Assembly (NCBI GenBank): GCA_964528825.1 | Contig: CAZGVB010000003.1 | Span: 21,792 to 85,791, forward strand | DNA length: 64,000 nt | DNA from: RGIG5612 sp964528825 | Lineage (GTDB): Bacteria; Bacillota; Clostridia; Lachnospirales; Lachnospiraceae | Direction of reading: 5' to 3' | Shown: positions 62,835-64,000 of the stretch, in pieces | How positions within the stretch are numbered: position 1 is the stretch's first letter | Layout of the letters: each line of letters opens with the position of its first letter | Position numbers and translations under genes: made by a program | The notes under the pieces: generated by a model | The model's database searches: none | The model's input: the letters and a program-made list of their open reading frames with translations, nothing else | What the model was told of the DNA's origin: nothing

Positions 62835-64000
62835 TCAATGTCTGGCTTTTGAAAATTCAATTGCCGCATTTATAAATCCCGTAAAAAGCGGATGCGGCTT
62901 GTTTGGTCTCGATTTGAATTCGGGATGAAATTGCACGCCGATAAAGAATGGCAGTTCAGTAATTTCTGCAGCCTCGACAAGGTCACCGTCAGGTGAAAGC
63001 CCACTTAAGGTAAGTCCCGCATTTACAAGTACATCCCGGTAATCATTATTAAATTCATAGCGATGACGGTGCCTTTCTGATATTTCAGGCTTTTTATAGC
63101 ATTTTTCGAGAAGGGTACCCGGAACGATATCGCATGGATATGCGCCAAGCCGCAGCGTACCGCCTTTATTGATCTCATTGCTTTGACCCGGCATAAAATC
63201 AATCACCTTGTTTTTACACATTTCATCAAATTCACCGGAATTAGCATCACCTATACCCGCAACATGTCTTGCAAATTCTATGACTGCTATCTGCATACCT
63301 AGACATATACCGAAATAAGGTACCTTATTTTCTCTTGCATATTTTGCCGCAAGTATCATTCCGCTTATACCGCGCAGCCCAAAGCCGCCCGGTATAAGTA
63401 TGCCGTCCAGCATGCCAAGCATCTCATCAAGATTTTCTTCTGTGATCTGTTCAGAGTCGATCCATTCTATATCTACTGATGAATCATTGGCATATCCCGC
63501 ATGCTTAAGGGCTTCATTGACAGAAAGATATGCATCATGAAACTGCACATATTTACCGACAATACCTATTTTTACCGAACCTTTTGCAGACTTTATCTGC
63601 TCAACCATGGCTGTCCATTCGGTAAGATCGGGCTTTGGTACATCGAGTCCGAGCTTTCTGCAGACGATCTGTGAAAAATTCGACTCTTCGAGCATGAGAG
63701 GAGCTTCATAAAGGCAATCCAGGGTTTTGTTTTCAATAACACAATCAGGCTCTACATTGCAAAACAAAGCTATTTTTTTGAATATGCTGTCGTCATCTAT
63801 CAGGACATCGCTTCTGAGTACGATTATATCGGGATTTATACCCATCCCTTGCAATTCCTTTACGGAATGTTGAGTCGGTTTTGATTTATGTTCATTTGAT
63901 CCGGCAAGGTACGGAACCAGCGTTACATGAATGAAAAGGCAATTTTGCTTGCCTACTTCAAGTGATACCTGTCTTATCGCTTCGATGAAGGGCTGGCTTT
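62835..64000 (-). CDS. pyrG: CTP synthase, C-terminal part (5' cut by window)
   Basis: The reading frame is open to the window end, so about 387 of ~535 residues are visible. The N-terminal amidoligase part shows PYLAGSNEHKSKPTQHSVKEL and GINPDIIVLRSD. The C-terminal glutamine amidotransferase domain shows ILIPGGFGLRG, YFGICLGMQIA (nucleophile Cys) and GVQFHPEFKSRP. It makes CTP from UTP and glutamine. The gene start is outside the window. Confidence 0.96.
   Translation of the reverse strand, partial: SQPFIEAIRQVSLEVGKQNCLFIHVTLVPYLAGSNEHKSKPTQHSVKELQGMGINPDIIVLRSDVLIDDDSIFKKIALFCNVEPDCVIENKTLDCLYEAPLMLEESNFSQIVCRKLGLDVPKPDLTEWTAMVEQIKSAKGSVKIGIVGKYVQFHDAYLSVNEALKHAGYANDSSVDIEWIDSEQITEENLDEMLGMLDGILIPGGFGLRGISGMILAAKYARENKVPYFGICLGMQIAVIEFARHVAGIGDANSGEFDEMCKNKVIDFMPGQSNEINKGGTLRLGAYPCDIVPGTLLEKCYKKPEISERHRHRYEFNNDYRDVLVNAGLTLSGLSPDGDLVEAAEITELPFFIGVQFHPEFKSRPNKPHPLFTGFINAAIEFSKARH

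Noticed and set aside
1..64000. CRISPR array, tRNA/rRNA genes, prophage or insertion sequence
   Set aside because: No regularly spaced direct repeats, no recognisable tRNA cloverleaf or rRNA segments, and no integrase, transposase or phage structural proteins were seen on either strand.

Overview
The window looks like chromosomal DNA of a strictly anaerobic, low-to-moderate GC Firmicute, most likely a Lachnospiraceae/Eubacteriales member. This rests on gene content and protein style: PolC-type replicase, class III ribonucleotide reductase, ferredoxin-linked 2-oxoacid oxidoreductase, MEP isoprenoid genes, a DapL-type lysine pathway, split transketolase and a BspA-like LRR protein. I cannot name the species. 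No rRNA, tRNA, CRISPR array, prophage or IS transposase was seen. Almost all genes are intact; the two edge genes are cut by the window.

Region 1 (1-8.1 kb) is the accessory part. The left edge cuts a small subunit of a pyrogallol/phloroglucinol transhydroxylase-like molybdoenzyme. It is tightly followed by a BspA-like leucine-rich-repeat protein without a signal peptide and by a PucR-type regulator. After a bidirectional terminator come a small divergent unknown gene and a second, complete transhydroxylase-like pair with a strong promoter. The pair consists of an 842-aa molybdopterin catalytic subunit and a 211-aa small subunit. In both small subunits visible here, the C-terminal Ig-like domain is kept. 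In the complete one the iron-sulfur cysteines of the ferredoxin-like half are gone. This points to polyphenol (gallate/pyrogallol-type) metabolism by a variant enzyme and is my best candidate for an undescribed system.

Region 2 (8.1-18.6 kb): yebC, a DUF512 PDZ/radical-SAM protein, der, plsY, gpsA and a membrane-anchored MutS-like ATPase form one compact operon. A PHP-domain protein follows, then a copper ATPase fused in frame to a C-terminal CopZ-like domain that keeps its own ribosome binding site. Region 3 (18.8-26.2 kb): a secreted L,D-transpeptidase, a lipoprotein, a YraN protein, nrdG, an nrdD fused to a glutaredoxin-like domain, and a thioredoxin-reductase-like flavoprotein.

Region 4 (26.3-36.7 kb) is the conserved pyrH-frr-uppS-cdsA-dxr-rseP-ispG-polC run; this PolC lacks the proofreading exonuclease insert. 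Region 5 (36.8-42.4 kb): ferredoxin-nitroreductase, MoaE-like protein, split transketolase, a small membrane protein, a hotdog thioesterase and an aminotransferase. Region 6 (42.5-48.5 kb): a MATE pump (minus strand), the korDABC 2-oxoacid:ferredoxin oxidoreductase operon and a coiled-coil/SleB-type wall hydrolase.

Region 7 (48.8-64 kb) is nitrogen and precursor metabolism: carAB, dapF, purF, dapL on the plus strand and gltD, gltB, pyrG on the minus strand. 2-Oxoglutarate from Kor and glutamate from GltBD connect regions 6 and 7, and four glutamine amidotransferases lie within 15 kb.

A dispersed intergenic repeat of about 75 bp occurs in four full-length copies plus one partial copy (near 8.1, 15.0, 25.1 and 44.0 kb). 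Each copy lies 5' of, and in the same orientation as, the next gene. All functional names come from reading motifs and from knowledge of the families; no database search was possible.
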